NCBI GenBank assembly: GCA_029747015.1
Contig: JAKOGI010000143.1
Span: 634,001-698,000, forward strand
Source: Carnegiea gigantea
Taxonomy: Eukaryota > Streptophyta > Magnoliopsida > Caryophyllales > Cactaceae
Length of the DNA: 64,000 nt
Direction of reading: 5' to 3'
In this document: positions 1-11,345 of the stretch, piece by piece
Layout of the letters: each line of letters starts with the position of its first letter
How positions within the stretch are numbered: the first letter of the stretch is position 1
Position numbers and translations under genes: made by a program
The notes under the pieces: generated by a model
What the model saw: the letters and a program-made list of their open reading frames with translations, nothing else
Database searches by the model: none
Told to the model about the DNA's origin: nothing

Positions 1-2729
1 CAGAGGCCTTCAGATGGAGGGAGGAACAAATAATCATGGGGACCATGAATCACAGCCTGAAAAAGGCTGCAGCGATGAGGTCCCAGCAGTATCAGAAGAT
101 TCATATCAAAAGCATTGCAAACCTTTGCGAATTTACATGCCTCGTGGCTACCTACCTTCTAAGTTGACCTCAAAACCCTTTGTCTCTGAATCTTTTTTCT
201 CATATAGATCTCGGAAGTCTAGCATGTCTAATTTAGTTAAATTAGCTCCAGAATTACCTCCTGTGAAACTTCCACCAGCAGTTCGTGTAATACCCCAGGC
301 ATCTCTCAGAGGTTCCCAGCTTGGAGCATCCGCTGCGGATGCTGTTAGTGGTCCTAGTCTTCAAAACCCAGTTTCTGATCTCACTGTTGTAAATGGCCCT
401 TCAAATTTAGTAAAGCATGTCCAAGACACTAGTAAGGTATTAAATCCCAGCATGTCAAACATGTATTCTAAGAAATGCAGTCTCGTCAAGAATGGATGTC
501 CTACTGAAGGAGGCCCTGACTTGGATCCTCAAATGCATCCTCTACTGTTCAGAACCCTTGAAGAGGGGCTTTTGCCATGCTACCCACTAAATAGTCCTGG
601 CGGGATTCCTACCTTTAGTTTCTTTCCAGGTGCACAGCATCAGATAAATGTGAATCTCCTTCAGTATCCCCATCCGGTCAGCCACATGAATGGCAGCTTA
701 AGGTCTTTTAAGTCAAAGGAGACTGTACGAAGATCTTCCCATCTAGATTTCCATCCTCTTCTTCAAAGGAACGAAGGCATCAATGCCAGCTCCATAGCTG
801 CTGGTCCCACTGGTATGCTATTATCAACAGATTTGGAACTATCTAGAGACAGATATGCTGAAGATGACATTGTCTATCATGCTGGCACAACTCTAGCCCA
901 GATGGCGGCTCCTACTAGGCCAACTAATTCTCGTGCAGATGCAAACGATTTAGACTTGGATATCCAACTGAGTTCAGCGTCTAGAAAGAGGAAAGTTTCA
1001 AGTTCGGAAGGGGCTGGAGTTACAGTGCGATCAGTCAATGCAGCAGAATTGATTCAAGGTGCAAAACAGAGAACTGAAATCCAAAGTTCATGTTCTCAGC
1101 TTATCGGTCATTGTCCTGCGGATTCTATTACAGCTGGACATACAGAGAAATCTGGTTCTGCGAATTCTGCTTCGGTGTTGCGAAACCTTGATGACTATTC
1201 AGGTGGATCTATTGATGATAATGCTGATGAGCAGCCCTTCGCAGAAATAGTGATGGAACAGGAAGAGTTGAGTGATTCTGATGAAGAAATGGAAGATGTA
1301 GAGTTTGAATGTGAAGAAATGGCTGATTCTGAAGGAGAAGATTTAGCCACTGAACAAATTGTCAGTGCGCAAAATAAGGTGACCTACTTTATATTCGAAC
1401 ATAAAACTTCAGCGTCTATTGTGGCTTTGATGTTTATGTCCTCTGTTCAAGACTCAAGTACCATTGGAATTTGTGTATAATCTGTCTGGACTGTCCAGTG
1501 GGTGGGATTTTTTTTCCCCCTTACTAAATAAAATGTTGGATTTAGAAACTTCTGCCCACCCTGGTCTGCTTGTTTGCCTGGCATGTATTGTTTCTTTGTT
1601 TTGTCGTGTCCTATGAAACACAGTTGTCAGGAAATTAGGTCGTCCTCACTCCCTTCACCTGATTTGGTGTAGAGTCTCAATCTTTTCCCTAGAGCTGTCA
1701 CCCTGTGGTTTTACAGCATCAAAGGAGGGGGGGGGGGAATTATGTCCTCCTATACCTGGATTACGGCCATTTATGGGCTCTTGTTGTCCATTAATACTTT
1801 AGTGTACTCTGCTTTGTGATCATTTTAAGAACATTCTTGCTTACATCCCCTCCCCAATCTATTTCTGGCATTCCTGCTCTTTTACAACAGCACCAATAAA
1901 TAAATAAAAAAGCCACTTCACAATCATCTTAAGCAAACCAGAGCATAACCCCTACATCCTGCTAAGATTATGGTCTTTTCTGGTCTCCTTTCTTTTTTGG
2001 GTTTTTTTTTTTGGGGGGGGGGTTGGGAGGGGTTGATGATGTATCCTGTCCCTTCATGCAATTAAACTTAAGAAAGAGAGAAACATGTAAAATAAGTTTT
2101 GCATTTAGGGATTCCTTATTGACAAACACCAACCAAAATTTTTGTAGTAAATAGAAATACAATTCCCACTCCTTTTTGTTGTATGCTTGTTTCCGTGTCA
2201 CTTTCGTTTCATTTTCTTTCGCATTTAACTCTATATTGTTAAATCCTTGACTAGGCCTTCAGTAGATTAGTATCAGATATAACTGCTGAATATTGCATCC
2301 CTCATGGTCTTTTGTCTGTTCTCATTCATTCTTATATTGAAGCAGGATCAGCACTCAGAATCAGCTGCATTTGGAGCTTCTGAAGAGACGTATGCTTCCA
2401 GAAAAGGGAGCACTTCTGACTTGGTTTTGGTGAAGCCTGGGATAGGAAGCACAAGAACATGGCTAAGTTTGAATTCCGGTGCTTCTGATTGCTCTCCACA
2501 ATCTAGACCGAAGAGTTTTCAAACCTCTGCTGGAGGAATTCCTGCTCCATCACAGCCCAACAAAAACAGTAAAAAGGCAACATCAAGCAAGAAAACTACG
2601 CTGCTAGGTGAACCAGAAACCAATACATCTCAGCCAGCCAGCTCTGCTAGCCCGCCCTCCAGAAAGCCTAAAAGGCAAACTTCAAAAATCCAGTCCCCTT
2701 CGAGAATAGAGAAGGATGGGAAATTTTGA
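1..2729 (+). CDS. 3' part of a large nuclear protein, GON4-like/homeodomain-like family (5' partial)
   Basis: Two exons are visible: from before the window to 1378, and 2346-2729 (stop TGA 2727-2729). The donor is AAAATAAG|gtgacc at 1378/1379 and the acceptor ttgaagcag|GATCAG at 2345/2346. Both are phase 0, so the reading frame joins cleanly. The frame is open to the first base, so the start is upstream; the ATG at 14 is probably internal. The protein has no transmembrane segment. It has a FHPLLQR motif, a DLDLDIQLSS motif followed by basic SRKRKV (a possible nuclear signal), an acidic block (EELSDSDEEMEDVEFECEEM) and a Ser/Pro/Lys-rich tail. These traits remind me of the C-terminal half of plant SANT/homeodomain-like (GON4-like) chromatin proteins, but the SANT part is outside the window and this assignment is from memory. 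Another acidic nuclear protein is possible. Confidence 0.6.
1379..2345 (+). other. Intron of the GON4-like gene
   Basis: 967-bp GT-AG intron between the two coding exons. It is T-rich and contains a G run at about 1726-1737 and a poly(T)-poly(G) tract at about 1998-2035. No gene or element was recognised in it. Confidence 0.65.
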
Positions 2730-3270
2730 TGATTTTATGCTCAAATTGTCGAGTGATTCGTGCTTTCGCGTAGCCTAGAGCATGATGCTTCTAGCAGGAT
2801 TTTGCCTGATGCTTATGGAACTAGAAGGTGACTGCACTGCAATGTCTGACTTGATGGAATGACCCTCAGTTTGCATGTGCCCCTCTTTTTTCCTTCCCCC
2901 CATTTCCCCTTCAAGCTTTCTTCCTGTCTTTTTCTTTCTCTTTTGTTTTTTTTGGTTGGGGTTGGGGGCGTGAGGGCGTGAGGGTCTGTAAATACTAGAT
3001 TAGGTAGAATAGTGCATAATCCTTTCTTTTTTTCCCCTGAAATTGTACATTATGCAAATGTATGTATCATTCTTTCCGTAACGCGCAGTTTGGAGGCCAT
3101 TTTTGTAAGAGGATCCTGCAGCGGCTTGTACATACCGTCCTTATATGGATATTATTCCTCTGGGTTGTTTTTGTCAGGCAACAGCGCGGAGTTGTGATTT
3201 GAAAAGCTGGAACAACGGCAGAAACACCCCAAACTGATTTCAATTGTCAAGCCAATAAAATCTACGAATG
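2730..3270 (+). other. Probable 3' UTR of the GON4-like gene
   Basis: T-rich sequence after the stop codon, ending near an AATAAA hexamer at 3254-3259. No other gene was seen. The cleavage site itself cannot be read from sequence. Confidence 0.45.
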
Positions 3271-4225
3271 AAACAAATTTGAAAGAGTTCCTCTGAGTGT
3301 TTTTTAGGAATTGTTATTTTTGTTGTTATTCATATATTGGCAATAACAGAAGGCATTGTGTTGTTATTACTCGTATGCTGTTTCTAGTTGAACTACTATT
3401 GCCGCTGCTACAAAACTACCATTAGTAGCACGCGAATATGATGCGACTCTGTTTAAGTATTTTACAAGAATTCAGAAGATTTTAATAGGTAAGGCCAGTG
3501 ATTCATACCTAAAAAATATGATTAGCTCGAATCTTGATCTCCCAAAAGCCCATTTTAGGGGGAATTTGTCACTTTATCTTGGTAATTATCCAGTCTCAAT
3601 TGTATATCTTAAGTATAACGTGATACAAGAGTGAAAGTAATTAATTAAATTAAAAAATGCATCAAATTTTAACCGATAAATAAATTTACAATAGTTTTGT
3701 GAGTCCAATGAAACTCTTTTAACAGTTTTGCCTATTAATAGTAGAACAAAGGCTCCATAGGCTTGATATGTTATCTGGCTTTTTTTTTTTTTTTTTTAAC
3801 TCTTTCATACATGGTACATGGACCATTTATATATTCTCATAGACATAGTAAATGGCATGGGAACAATTGGGGTTAAATGACTTGCAATACAAATACTAAT
3901 TTCTAAAGTAAAGTTTATAAAATAATTCGATATTCTGAAATAGTTAGAGATAATTGAGTTGTAATATAATTTCAACTTATAGTTGTTATGTCTAATGAAG
4001 ATCAAATATTATAACATTTACCTAAAAAGATACAACCATAATGTAATAAAATAATTGATTACCTACAAAACAAATTCAACTACTGCATAACCAAAATAAA
4101 TAAATAAATCGTTTAATAGAACAACAAAAACATTTTTTTTTTCTTTTTTGAGATTAAATATAGTAGCACCTTGAACATGAACTACTTAATGGCAAAAAAA
4201 AAAGGAAAAAGTAAATAAGATAAAA
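3271..4225. other. Intergenic, AT-rich
   Basis: Low-complexity AT-rich spacer between the GON4-like and PPR genes, with a run of T at 3780-3798. I see no gene, RNA or element with recognisable ends. Confidence 0.5.
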
Positions 4226-4290
4226 GACAGAAATACAAAATCCCTAAACGGCTAAACCCCTAGAGGCCTAAACCCCTGTCGCGCCTTCCC
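4226..4290 (+). promoter_or_regulatory. Telo-box-like promoter cluster of the PPR gene
   Basis: About 120-180 bp upstream of the PPR start there are three closely spaced AAACCC/CCTAAAC-type motifs (ccctaaacgg, ctaaacccct, cctaaacccc) followed by a GC-rich stretch. Telo-box motifs (AAACCCTA) are common in plant promoters of organelle and translation genes. The functional role here is inferred from position only. Confidence 0.45.
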
Positions 4291-4410
4291 GTCCCCTCGC
4301 CTTCTTCAATTCCCTTTGAGCGTATTTTTACAATTAATCCCAAAATCTGCCAATGTAAACTCCCCGAGCTGCCTTTGCGTCGCTGGACCGCTGGACTTCT
4401 TCAAAGTTCT

Positions 4411-6390
4411 ATGATTTCACAATTCAGATTACAGGCCAAAAACTCAGTTTTGTGCAGGTTTCTTCATTTTGGTAAGCAGCTTCGGAACCCAGTTCCTGAA
4501 GACATTGTTTTTCAAGCAGTTTGTGTGAATTTTAAGCAGAAAAGATGGAAACTTTTGGAGCAATTGTCGTCTAATCTGTCTGACACAGTTGTCAGTCGTG
4601 TTGTCAGAGAATTCAGGTACTCTCCTCAACTAGCTTTGGAGTTCTTCAATTGGGTTAGTGGGCAAAAGGAGTTATCAACTTCATTGCCTTGCTGTTGTGA
4701 GGTGGTTCACTTGATGGTTAGCTCAAGAAGGTTTGATGATGCCTTGTCAATTATGAGGAATTTGATGCAAACAGATGGGTTCACCCCATTGGATGTCTTG
4801 GAGGCCTTAATTTGCTCTTGTGATCCAAAATTGTCGGGTTGTGCGGTTTTTGATGCTTTGATAAGGAGCTGTACTCAAATTGGGGCAACTGAGGGTGCCT
4901 ATGCTGTTATGAGTAAGTTGAGGATGGAGGGGTTTTCTGTCTCAATCCATGCTTGGAACAATTTCCTTGACCATTTGGTGAAGTTGGATGATTTGGGTAG
5001 GTTTTGGAAGGCGTATAAGGAAATGCTGTCATATGGGTACTATGAAAATGTGAATACCTTTAATTTGATTATTTATGCTTTTTGCAAAGATTGTAGATTA
5101 CTAGAAGGATTATCTGTATTCTATAGGATGTTAAAGTCGGGAGTTTACCCCAATGTTGTTACTTTCAACATGCTTGTTGATGGAGCTTGCAAGACGGGCG
5201 ATGTTGATATTGCCCTACAGCTTGTCAGAAAAATGGGTTATATGTCTATGCAGTACACTAAGCCAAATATTGTTACTTATAACTCTCTCATTGATGGGTT
5301 CTGCAAATTTGGTAGAGTAGCATGTGTAAAGGATATTTGGGATGAGATGGGCAAAGGTGGCATTGAACCAAATGTAAGGACATATGCTATTATGATTGAT
5401 AGGCTTTCCCGAGCAGGGCAGCTTGATGAAGCACTTAGGTTGTGTGCCGAAATGGTAGAGAGGGGTTTTGTGCCTAACACCGTTATCTATAATATAATTA
5501 TCCATTGGCTTTTGAGGGATGGAGATTCAGAAGAAGCCTTATTGCTCTTGTCTGACATGGAAAAGAAGGATGTGTGCCAGGATAAATTCACTCATTCAAT
5601 ACTTACGGAAGGGCTTTGTAGAAATGGGTATGTGAGAGAAGCCCTAGAATACCATAGCCAACTCTTAGAAAATAACCTGCCAGAGGATGCTTTTACACAC
5701 AATATTCTCATCAATTATCTGTTTAGGACCAAGAAACTAGCAGGAGTCCAGCAGGTACTTGCTAGTATGTTTGTCCGTGGACTCATACCTGATCTCATAA
5801 CTTATGGCACTTTGATCGATGGGTACTGCAAAGATGCAAAGATAGAGAGTGCAACTGAGGTGTTTGATAAGATGCTAAAGGCTGAGGGGAAACCCAACCT
5901 TGTAGTATATAATTCTGTTGTAAATGGGTTATGTGAAGCAGCATCAGCAGATAAAGCAGAGCTCCTTGCACAAGAATTGAAGAAATTGGGTTTGCGTGAT
6001 TCCATAACTTGTAACACAATGTTGAAGGCTTATTTTGCTAGTGGGCAGATTGAGGCGGCTTTCAAGCTGTTTGTGGAGATGGCAAAGGCTGGAAATTTGA
6101 TGAACATAGTCACTTACAATACTATGATGAACTATATGTGCAATTTGGGCTTTCTTGATTTCGGAAAGGAAGTTCTCAAGGTTATGATAATTCAGGGATT
6201 GGTTCCAGATTCCATAACATACACAACACTGCTAACACATTTGAGCAGAAAGGATTCTGCGGAAGAGGTCATAAGATGGCATGACTATATGGTCCTTAAC
6301 GGAGTCATCCCTGACTCTCACACTTACATGTCAATTGTTCATCCACTTGTTTGTGAGGAAAGGGCTCAGCAGAGTGACAATCAGAACTGA
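4411..6390 (+). CDS. Pentatricopeptide repeat (PPR) protein, P-class, probably mitochondrial
   Basis: Single-exon gene, 659 aa. The start is the first in-frame ATG (4411). The frame is open upstream but without an ATG, and a two-codon ATG-TAA lies at about 4353. PPR proteins bind organellar RNA and act in its processing, splicing, stability or translation. About 14-15 P-type 35-residue motifs run from residue ~146 to ~645, recognisable by VTFNMLVDGACKTG, VTYNSLIDGFCKFG, ITYGTLIDGYCKDA and ITYTTLLTHL, each followed by the usual P-N/D-V/I turn. No E, DYW or SMR domain follows: the protein ends shortly after the last motif. The N-terminus (MISQFRLQAKN...FLHFGKQ) is basic and poor in acidic residues, as expected for a mitochondrial presequence. 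The overall arrangement resembles Arabidopsis At1g11710, recalled rather than searched. Lack of introns is typical of the family. Confidence 0.93.
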   Translation: MISQFRLQAKNSVLCRFLHFGKQLRNPVPEDIVFQAVCVNFKQKRWKLLEQLSSNLSDTVVSRVVREFRYSPQLALEFFNWVSGQKELSTSLPCCCEVVHLMVSSRRFDDALSIMRNLMQTDGFTPLDVLEALICSCDPKLSGCAVFDALIRSCTQIGATEGAYAVMSKLRMEGFSVSIHAWNNFLDHLVKLDDLGRFWKAYKEMLSYGYYENVNTFNLIIYAFCKDCRLLEGLSVFYRMLKSGVYPNVVTFNMLVDGACKTGDVDIALQLVRKMGYMSMQYTKPNIVTYNSLIDGFCKFGRVACVKDIWDEMGKGGIEPNVRTYAIMIDRLSRAGQLDEALRLCAEMVERGFVPNTVIYNIIIHWLLRDGDSEEALLLLSDMEKKDVCQDKFTHSILTEGLCRNGYVREALEYHSQLLENNLPEDAFTHNILINYLFRTKKLAGVQQVLASMFVRGLIPDLITYGTLIDGYCKDAKIESATEVFDKMLKAEGKPNLVVYNSVVNGLCEAASADKAELLAQELKKLGLRDSITCNTMLKAYFASGQIEAAFKLFVEMAKAGNLMNIVTYNTMMNYMCNLGFLDFGKEVLKVMIIQGLVPDSITYTTLLTHLSRKDSAEEVIRWHDYMVLNGVIPDSHTYMSIVHPLVCEERAQQSDNQN

Positions 6391-7250
6391 TAGATTTCAG
6401 GAATTTGTTCTTGGCGTAAAGAGAGGTGCAATATCCGGTAGTTAGAATTTGAACTCAGGTACAAATTTGGGACAATCAGAGTTGGCCGTTTTCTGAGATT
6501 TGGTGCGGTGTATATCTAAAATGAAGGGTCAAGTGCCCATACCCATGTCATGGAGTCATGTTATTGGTACAGATACTTGGGGTGAAATGAAGAATCAAGA
6601 ATAGCACACGATCACAGTGCATAATGGAAATACAGAACTAGCATAGATGACCTCACAACCGAAGAGAATGGCTTGTTGCGGATTTGGGTTTTCTTGTATG
6701 AGAAGCACGAATTTGTGCGGAGGCTTGACTGTCTTGCTATTCACCAAATTGGGCATATACAAAGAACGTTGTCTATACCTCTTTATTGGACTTTCGAATT
6801 TTCCCTTGATTTGTGTCCAGTATGATATTTGTATCATTCTTTCATCTGTTTCATTCTTTCACTAGCCCCCTATTGACTATTCTAGGTTTTCTTCTGTCTT
6901 AGCAGTTAGCATCTTGGGCGTACAAAGAATGTAGATCTTCCATTCTCCCCCTGTTTTTATTACCTTTTCCCCCCTTGTTTGTAACTGTTCTTAACACACA
7001 TTATGTATAGACTGTTAAGGATGATTTTGCTGCTGAAGCAAGAAATGCCAATTAAAGAATGGTTCTGTTTTTGATGGAAGTACTCGCAGAGAACGTTTTG
7101 ACCTGGCATTGCTTTGGATTTGGTAGTGACCCTCCTATTTTGTGCTTTGTCAATTGTTATTATCATGTGAAGACTTGCTCAAGTCCAGTATTGCATTTTC
7201 GCGCACTATTGCATTCATAATAGCCAGCAGCTAAGCCCGGCCAAAAACAA
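6391..7250 (+). other. 3' flank/UTR of the PPR gene
   Basis: Non-coding sequence downstream of the PPR stop codon. No other gene was recognised, and no convincing polyadenylation signal could be singled out. Confidence 0.4.
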
Positions 7251-7289
7251 AACCAAAAAAAAAAACCGCATCCACCTTGAACCCGCGAA

Positions 7290-7880
7290 ATCTGTCTCAG
7301 TTGGTATGGATATGGGTGGTGAAAATGTTAAAATAAAAAAAAGGGTATGTAGCGGGTATTGCTAAAATGGGTATGGTAAAGGCATAGGTATAGGTCGTAC
7401 TCGTCGCATACCCTTTTTATCAATACCCGCATTGTATCTACCCCATATCCGCCCTATATAAAATATATACCCCCTTGTTTACGGTTTTAGTTTGTTGCTT
7501 GTATTTGGATATTTTGCCAGTTGTTTTGAGTTGTATGGTATTTAAGGTTTCGGTGGGACATTTTGTTAGAAAATATATACAACTGTTAAGTGCTAATTTA
7601 TTGCTTTGATTGACAAACTTTTAGTTGCATTTGACGTGATATGAGACGTTGGGAGCTTGGTGTTAATGTGACGTATTGGCTATTTGATATCGAATATTAG
7701 CACAAAATGAGTTTAATTTTTTTTTCTCTATATGTATCTGAATAAAACTTGCATACTTACTATACTCAATGGGTGTGAGTATAGGTATAACTTTACAACA
7801 TCCACTGAGTATGAATATGAGTGTAGGTATTAATTTTGAAAATAAATATGGGTGACGGTACGACTAAAGCCACCCCAGAC
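7290..7880. repeat. Probable transposon remnant rich in GGGTAT/ATACCC motifs
   Basis: Both ends of this stretch carry clustered GGGTAT(GG) and complementary ATACCC motifs (for example at about 7340-7440 and 7770-7890), giving an inverted-repeat character. Such motif clusters are common in degenerate plant DNA transposons. No coding sequence, clear termini or target-site duplication was found. Confidence 0.35.
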
Positions 7881-8204
7881 CTGCCCTACTGTCACCCTTA
7901 CCAGCGAACTTATACATCTGTAATTGAGGGATAACATTACCTTATATGTAAGATCATCATGAAAGCAGAACAACCTCTCCGCAAATTGTGGGGATATAGG
8001 CTATCATATCCAACACTACATCTCACCTTAAGCAAGGTCGAGAATTCAGACCTGGGCACCCCCTAGATTGTACTAATATTGTGTAAATGGGGCCAAGTAC
8101 ATCAGGCAAAACTAATCAACACTTGATCACTCAATGTATGAATGGGTCCAACTTAAGAACATGACAATTTGATTGACCTGAACTCAAATAAGCTGGTTTA
8201 TAAG

Positions 8205-8224
8205 CCCCCCCCCCCCCCCCCCCC
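8205..8224. repeat. Poly(C) tract, 20 bases
   Basis: Uninterrupted run of C. It is unusual in AT-rich plant DNA and prone to length errors in assemblies. The sequence from 7881 to 8900 around it holds no gene that I can recognise. Confidence 0.9.
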
Positions 8225-8898
8225 TTCTTTCTTCCCCGTGGAACATCAGAAATGTCTCGTAAGGCCACAATTCACTTCAGTCAGAAACATCCACAAATAA
8301 CTAAAAGATTTAAACATGATACGATATGAGTATTCCGTCAATTATTTCGTATCTAGTTTGGAATCAATCTCCCTTATGATCTATTAAGGATATACTGCTT
8401 AGAGTGTCATCCATTACATGAACGACTAAAATTAGCAGTTACAAGCTTTGAAAGGAATTTTAGGAGGGAAATGATGGATAACAATTAATGAAAGTAGGAA
8501 GTCGTAACTAGTAACAATTATAATCCTGCTATGATAATATACAAGGAAACGTTGAGGTACTTGGTGAGTTCTAAATGCCATATTAGGAGAGCATGCATTC
8601 CTTGTGGAATTTTCCTCATGTAGAATTCATTGTGAATTTTTTTTTTCCCGAGATAAGGTAAAACAGAAGATCTTAAGCAATCTTTGTAACAAGAGTTCTA
8701 AGTTCTATTTGAGTTATCCTCGTGGAGAGTCGATTGAATATCATGGCATTTGTACCACTAATTGCTCTCACTGAATTTAGTAGCATGTAGACTACCCCTG
8801 AGCATTAATGCTTTGCCTGTATGGTTACTGCTAGGCTGCTGGCTTTCTTCGTGGTGGGCATCTTATTAAAAGATACAAATACATATAGTGAAGGGCTG

Positions 8899-8900
<2 letters not shown>

Positions 8901-8941
<41 letters not shown>
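8901..8941. repeat. (AT)n microsatellite
   Basis: About 20 perfect AT dinucleotides. Confidence 0.95.
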
Positions 8942-8944
<3 letters not shown>

Positions 8945-9136
8945 TCATTATTTGACTTAATTTTCACACTTTTATCTAAAGACAATTGTTGGTGAAAATG
9001 AAGTTCACTCAAAAGTCAAAATTCACTTTCTTCTCTTTTTTCACACCAATGAACTTCAATAACAAGCTCTGCACACTTGGTAGGCTCCCTAGGGGAAAGC
9101 AACAAAACCATTGCGTGTCAAGAACTACTACAATTA

Positions 9137-9374
9137 GAGTTGGTTTTTCTCATTGGTAAATTTCAATCCATCAATCTTAACCAACTTTAACTCATTTGAA
9201 CTTACTTTAATCAATTTCAATCATTTTTTACCCATCATATAAATAAAATATACTAACTTCTTTCAATTTTAACCCACTTAAACAAAAAAATCTCAACTTC
9301 AAATCACTTCTACCAATGTTGATCAACTTCACCTATTTCTCAACTCATAGTTCCCAACGAAAAGAACAGACTCT
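9137..9374. mobile_element. PIF/Harbinger-type (Tourist-like) MITE, 238 bp
   Basis: The ends are imperfect terminal inverted repeats: left GAGTTGGTTTTTCTCATTGG, right (complement) GAGTCTGTTCTTTTCGTTGG. The element is flanked by TTA (9134-9136) and TAA (9375-9377), the trinucleotides used by PIF/Harbinger elements. They do not match as a direct repeat, so one has probably mutated. The interior has spaced AACTTCA/TTTCAATC motifs and no ORF. It belongs to the same family as the element at 40484-40727, whose ends also read (C)TGTTCTTTTCGT. Confidence 0.65.
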
Positions 9375-9377
9375 AAA

Positions 9378-10348
9378 AATAGCAATGAACTAAAAATGTA
9401 AATTACTTGTCCACTTTTCCAACTCTAAAGCTTCTCCATTTAAAATTTTGCATAGATTTTAGAAACTTTGAACACAATGTGAAATTTAGCAATATGAGAC
9501 TAATGATTAGGTGAACAAAGCCAAAGCAAATAATGCATTTCAATTGGAAAGCATTGATAAAGCACCCATCTTTTTCAAAGCCTATATCATACTCTTAAGA
9601 GTAAATATTCGCACAAACTCCGTCAGTGTCATGTATTAAAAATTATCTATATGATAAATGCAAGCGAAAAAAATATATATATGCTAAGTGAGAATACACT
9701 AATATATATATCGTATTCCGAAGAACACATACTTCCAAAAGTTACATCGGCAATATTAAAAAATTAATAAATAGCAATTACACACGTAAAAAATATATAT
9801 ACGTAGATAATGAAAAGATATGCTTCTAAAAGCACATAAAATATTATCAAAGATACACTCCCATGTGTATAATATATATTATCCGTCTTTTTTATTTCAA
9901 TAATCAACAACTTTATTACGCATAAATAGATACGAACAAAGCACATCCAACTGTAATCTAATACAACGCCATGGAGGTGATGTAACATTAATGGTTCATT
10001 AATATGAGATAATATTTCGTGTTAGTATTTAATAGACTAATGCCAAACCGCTCACATTAAATTATGAACGAGAGAAAAATTAACACCGAATTAACTGCAA
10101 TTTCCATCATTGAGCAACTTCGATTTACTAATCCCAGAGAAAGTTACTCCGTTTTTCATTAATTAATCACACAATCACATTACCCAACCAATCAATTTCC
10201 GGAAAAATTCTGGGAAATGCCTCCCAAAATCCCCAATCGTTCATTATTCATCTCATCAACGGCAAAGAGTAGGTACACAAAATTCTACAAAATCGAACAA
10301 ATTCTCGTTGTACAATGATCTCTCTCTTATTACCCAAAAAACAAAATC
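9378..10348. other. Intergenic, AT-rich
   Basis: AT-rich sequence with several short TATATA stretches. No gene or element is recognisable. A 74-codon minus-strand frame at 9764-9988 has no family features and very low GC, so I do not call it. Confidence 0.5.
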
Positions 10349-10624
10349 TCAGATTGCTAAGGCTGAGAAGGGGCGAAAATGGGGGCAACAGCAGCAAGCT
10401 GTTTCCGGCGAAGACAACGAGGACGGTGAGTTCTGATATGAAAGCAAGGAAGACCCACCTCCATTAATGGCGATGGCGCGGAATTGGATGAAGCAGAGTC
10501 CGCCGACACCGATGAGGAGGTGCAGAGGAGAGTGAAGAAGCAGATCTGAGAGCGTTTGATGATCATCTTGGTCTTGGAGTTTCTGAGCTGGGCTAGATCT
10601 CCTGGTCTCAAGTACTTGCTGCAT
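10349..10624 (-). CDS. Possible small gene encoding a ~91-aa protein of unknown function
   Basis: A GC-rich island in AT-rich DNA contains a minus-strand frame from ATG 10624 to TGA 10349. The product begins MQQVLETRRSSPAQKLQ and has one hydrophobic segment (LHLLIGVGGLCFIQF) that could span a membrane. The frame stays open upstream to a TAA at 10772-10774 but has no earlier ATG. The residues before the ATG (NLPQRINGGLFEF) look coding, so a non-ATG start or an upstream exon is possible. A second overlapping frame (10357-10674) starts at an ATG but has a less protein-like composition. The promoter-like elements just upstream support a transcript. I do not recognise the family, and it could also be a 5' exon or a non-coding RNA. 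Confidence 0.35.
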   Translation of the reverse strand: MQQVLETRRSSPAQKLQDQDDHQTLSDLLLHSPLHLLIGVGGLCFIQFRAIAINGGGSSLLSYQNSPSSLSSPETACCCCPHFRPFSALAI

Positions 10625-10699
10625 GAACTCGAACAGCCCTCCATTGATCCTCTGTGGAAGGTTCTGGGTCTCATCTTCTTTGTTGAGGGATTGATTCAC

Positions 10700-10727
10700 A
10701 CACGCGCACACACACACACACACACAG
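10700..10727. repeat. (CA)n microsatellite in a probable 5' leader
   Basis: CA/CG dinucleotide run, CT-side leader of the minus-strand frame at 10349-10624. A second short run, (GA)n, lies at 10775-10795. Pyrimidine-rich microsatellites are typical of plant 5' UTRs when read on the minus strand. Confidence 0.8.
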
Positions 10728-10795
10728 AGAGATGAGATGAGATTGGGGAGAAATGGGAGGTGGTGACGGCCTTAAGAGAGAGAGAGAGAGAGAAA

Positions 10796-10845
10796 AAGAG
10801 GCGGGAATTGGAATCGGGGCCGGCAAGGCGGGATTAGGGTTTGAA
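10796..10845 (-). promoter_or_regulatory. Telo-box plus E2F-like site upstream of the small minus-strand gene
   Basis: Read on the minus strand, AAACCCTA (10835-10842) is a perfect telo-box and TTCCCGCC (10800-10807) matches the E2F-type consensus. The two lie 28 bp apart, just before (CT)n and (TG)n leader tracts. This pairing is known from plant cell-cycle and translation gene promoters. The function here is an inference. Confidence 0.5.
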
Positions 10846-10871
10846 GCCTTGAGTTTTCGGGGGGGGGGGGG

Positions 10872-11163
10872 TTAGGGGGTGGTTTGGGCTTTGGTGGCTT
10901 CATGGAATTTTAGACTTTAGTACAGAAAAAGGAGTTTGTAGGATAGGGAAGAATCTTATTCTTGTTCGGCATGACTTTAGGTTTACAAAACGATGATGAT
11001 ATTATGCTGTACAAAGTATGAGATATTTACAAATTTATAACAATTATTTATTTATATTCTAAGAAAAAAATTAGCCCCTCTTCTGCACTTTAAAAAAATA
11101 TATTCTAAGTCAAAATCAAAGGTATTTAAAGAAGTGATTTAAGTCTCAAGATAACAAGATTTG
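10872..11163. other. Intergenic
   Basis: AT-rich spacer after a G run at about 10859-10871. No features are seen before the SINE that follows. Confidence 0.5.
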
Positions 11164-11345
11164 AAGGGGAGTCTTAAAGCAACGGTAATGTTATCTCCGT
11201 GTGGCCAAAAGGTTACGGGTTCAAACCTTAGAATCAGTCACTGATAAAAACAGATTAGGTTGCCTACAATTCACCCTTTAGGGTGAAGCCCTTCTTCAGA
11301 CCCTGTGTGAATGGAGGATGCTTGTGCACCGAGCTGTCATTTAGC
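11164..11345 (+). mobile_element. Au-type SINE (tRNA-derived retroposon)
   Basis: The body reads in the order known for plant Au SINEs: GAAGGGGAGTCTT at the 5' end, an A-box-like AACGGTAATGTT, CTCCGTGTGGCC, a B-box GGGTTCAAACC, GAATCAGTCACTGAT, then TGCCTACAATTCACCC, CAGACCCTGTGTGAATG and GTGCACCGAGCTG at the 3' end. It is non-coding, about 180 bp, and somewhat decayed. I could not find a convincing target-site duplication. Confidence 0.85.

Noticed and set aside
1968..2201. Minus-strand frame with a poly-Pro/Lys end
   Set aside because: Falls in the intron of the GON4-like gene and is produced by the T/G-rich tract.
1970..2313. Retroposon between two ATGGTCTTTT repeats flanking a poly(T)-poly(G) tract
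   Set aside because: The 10-bp repeat is short and T-rich, and no SINE boxes occur between; the second copy abuts the exon acceptor region. Not convincing.
4375..4410. Twelve extra N-terminal codons of the PPR protein
   Set aside because: They would start with TTG. The first in-frame ATG is at 4411 and fits a normal presequence start.
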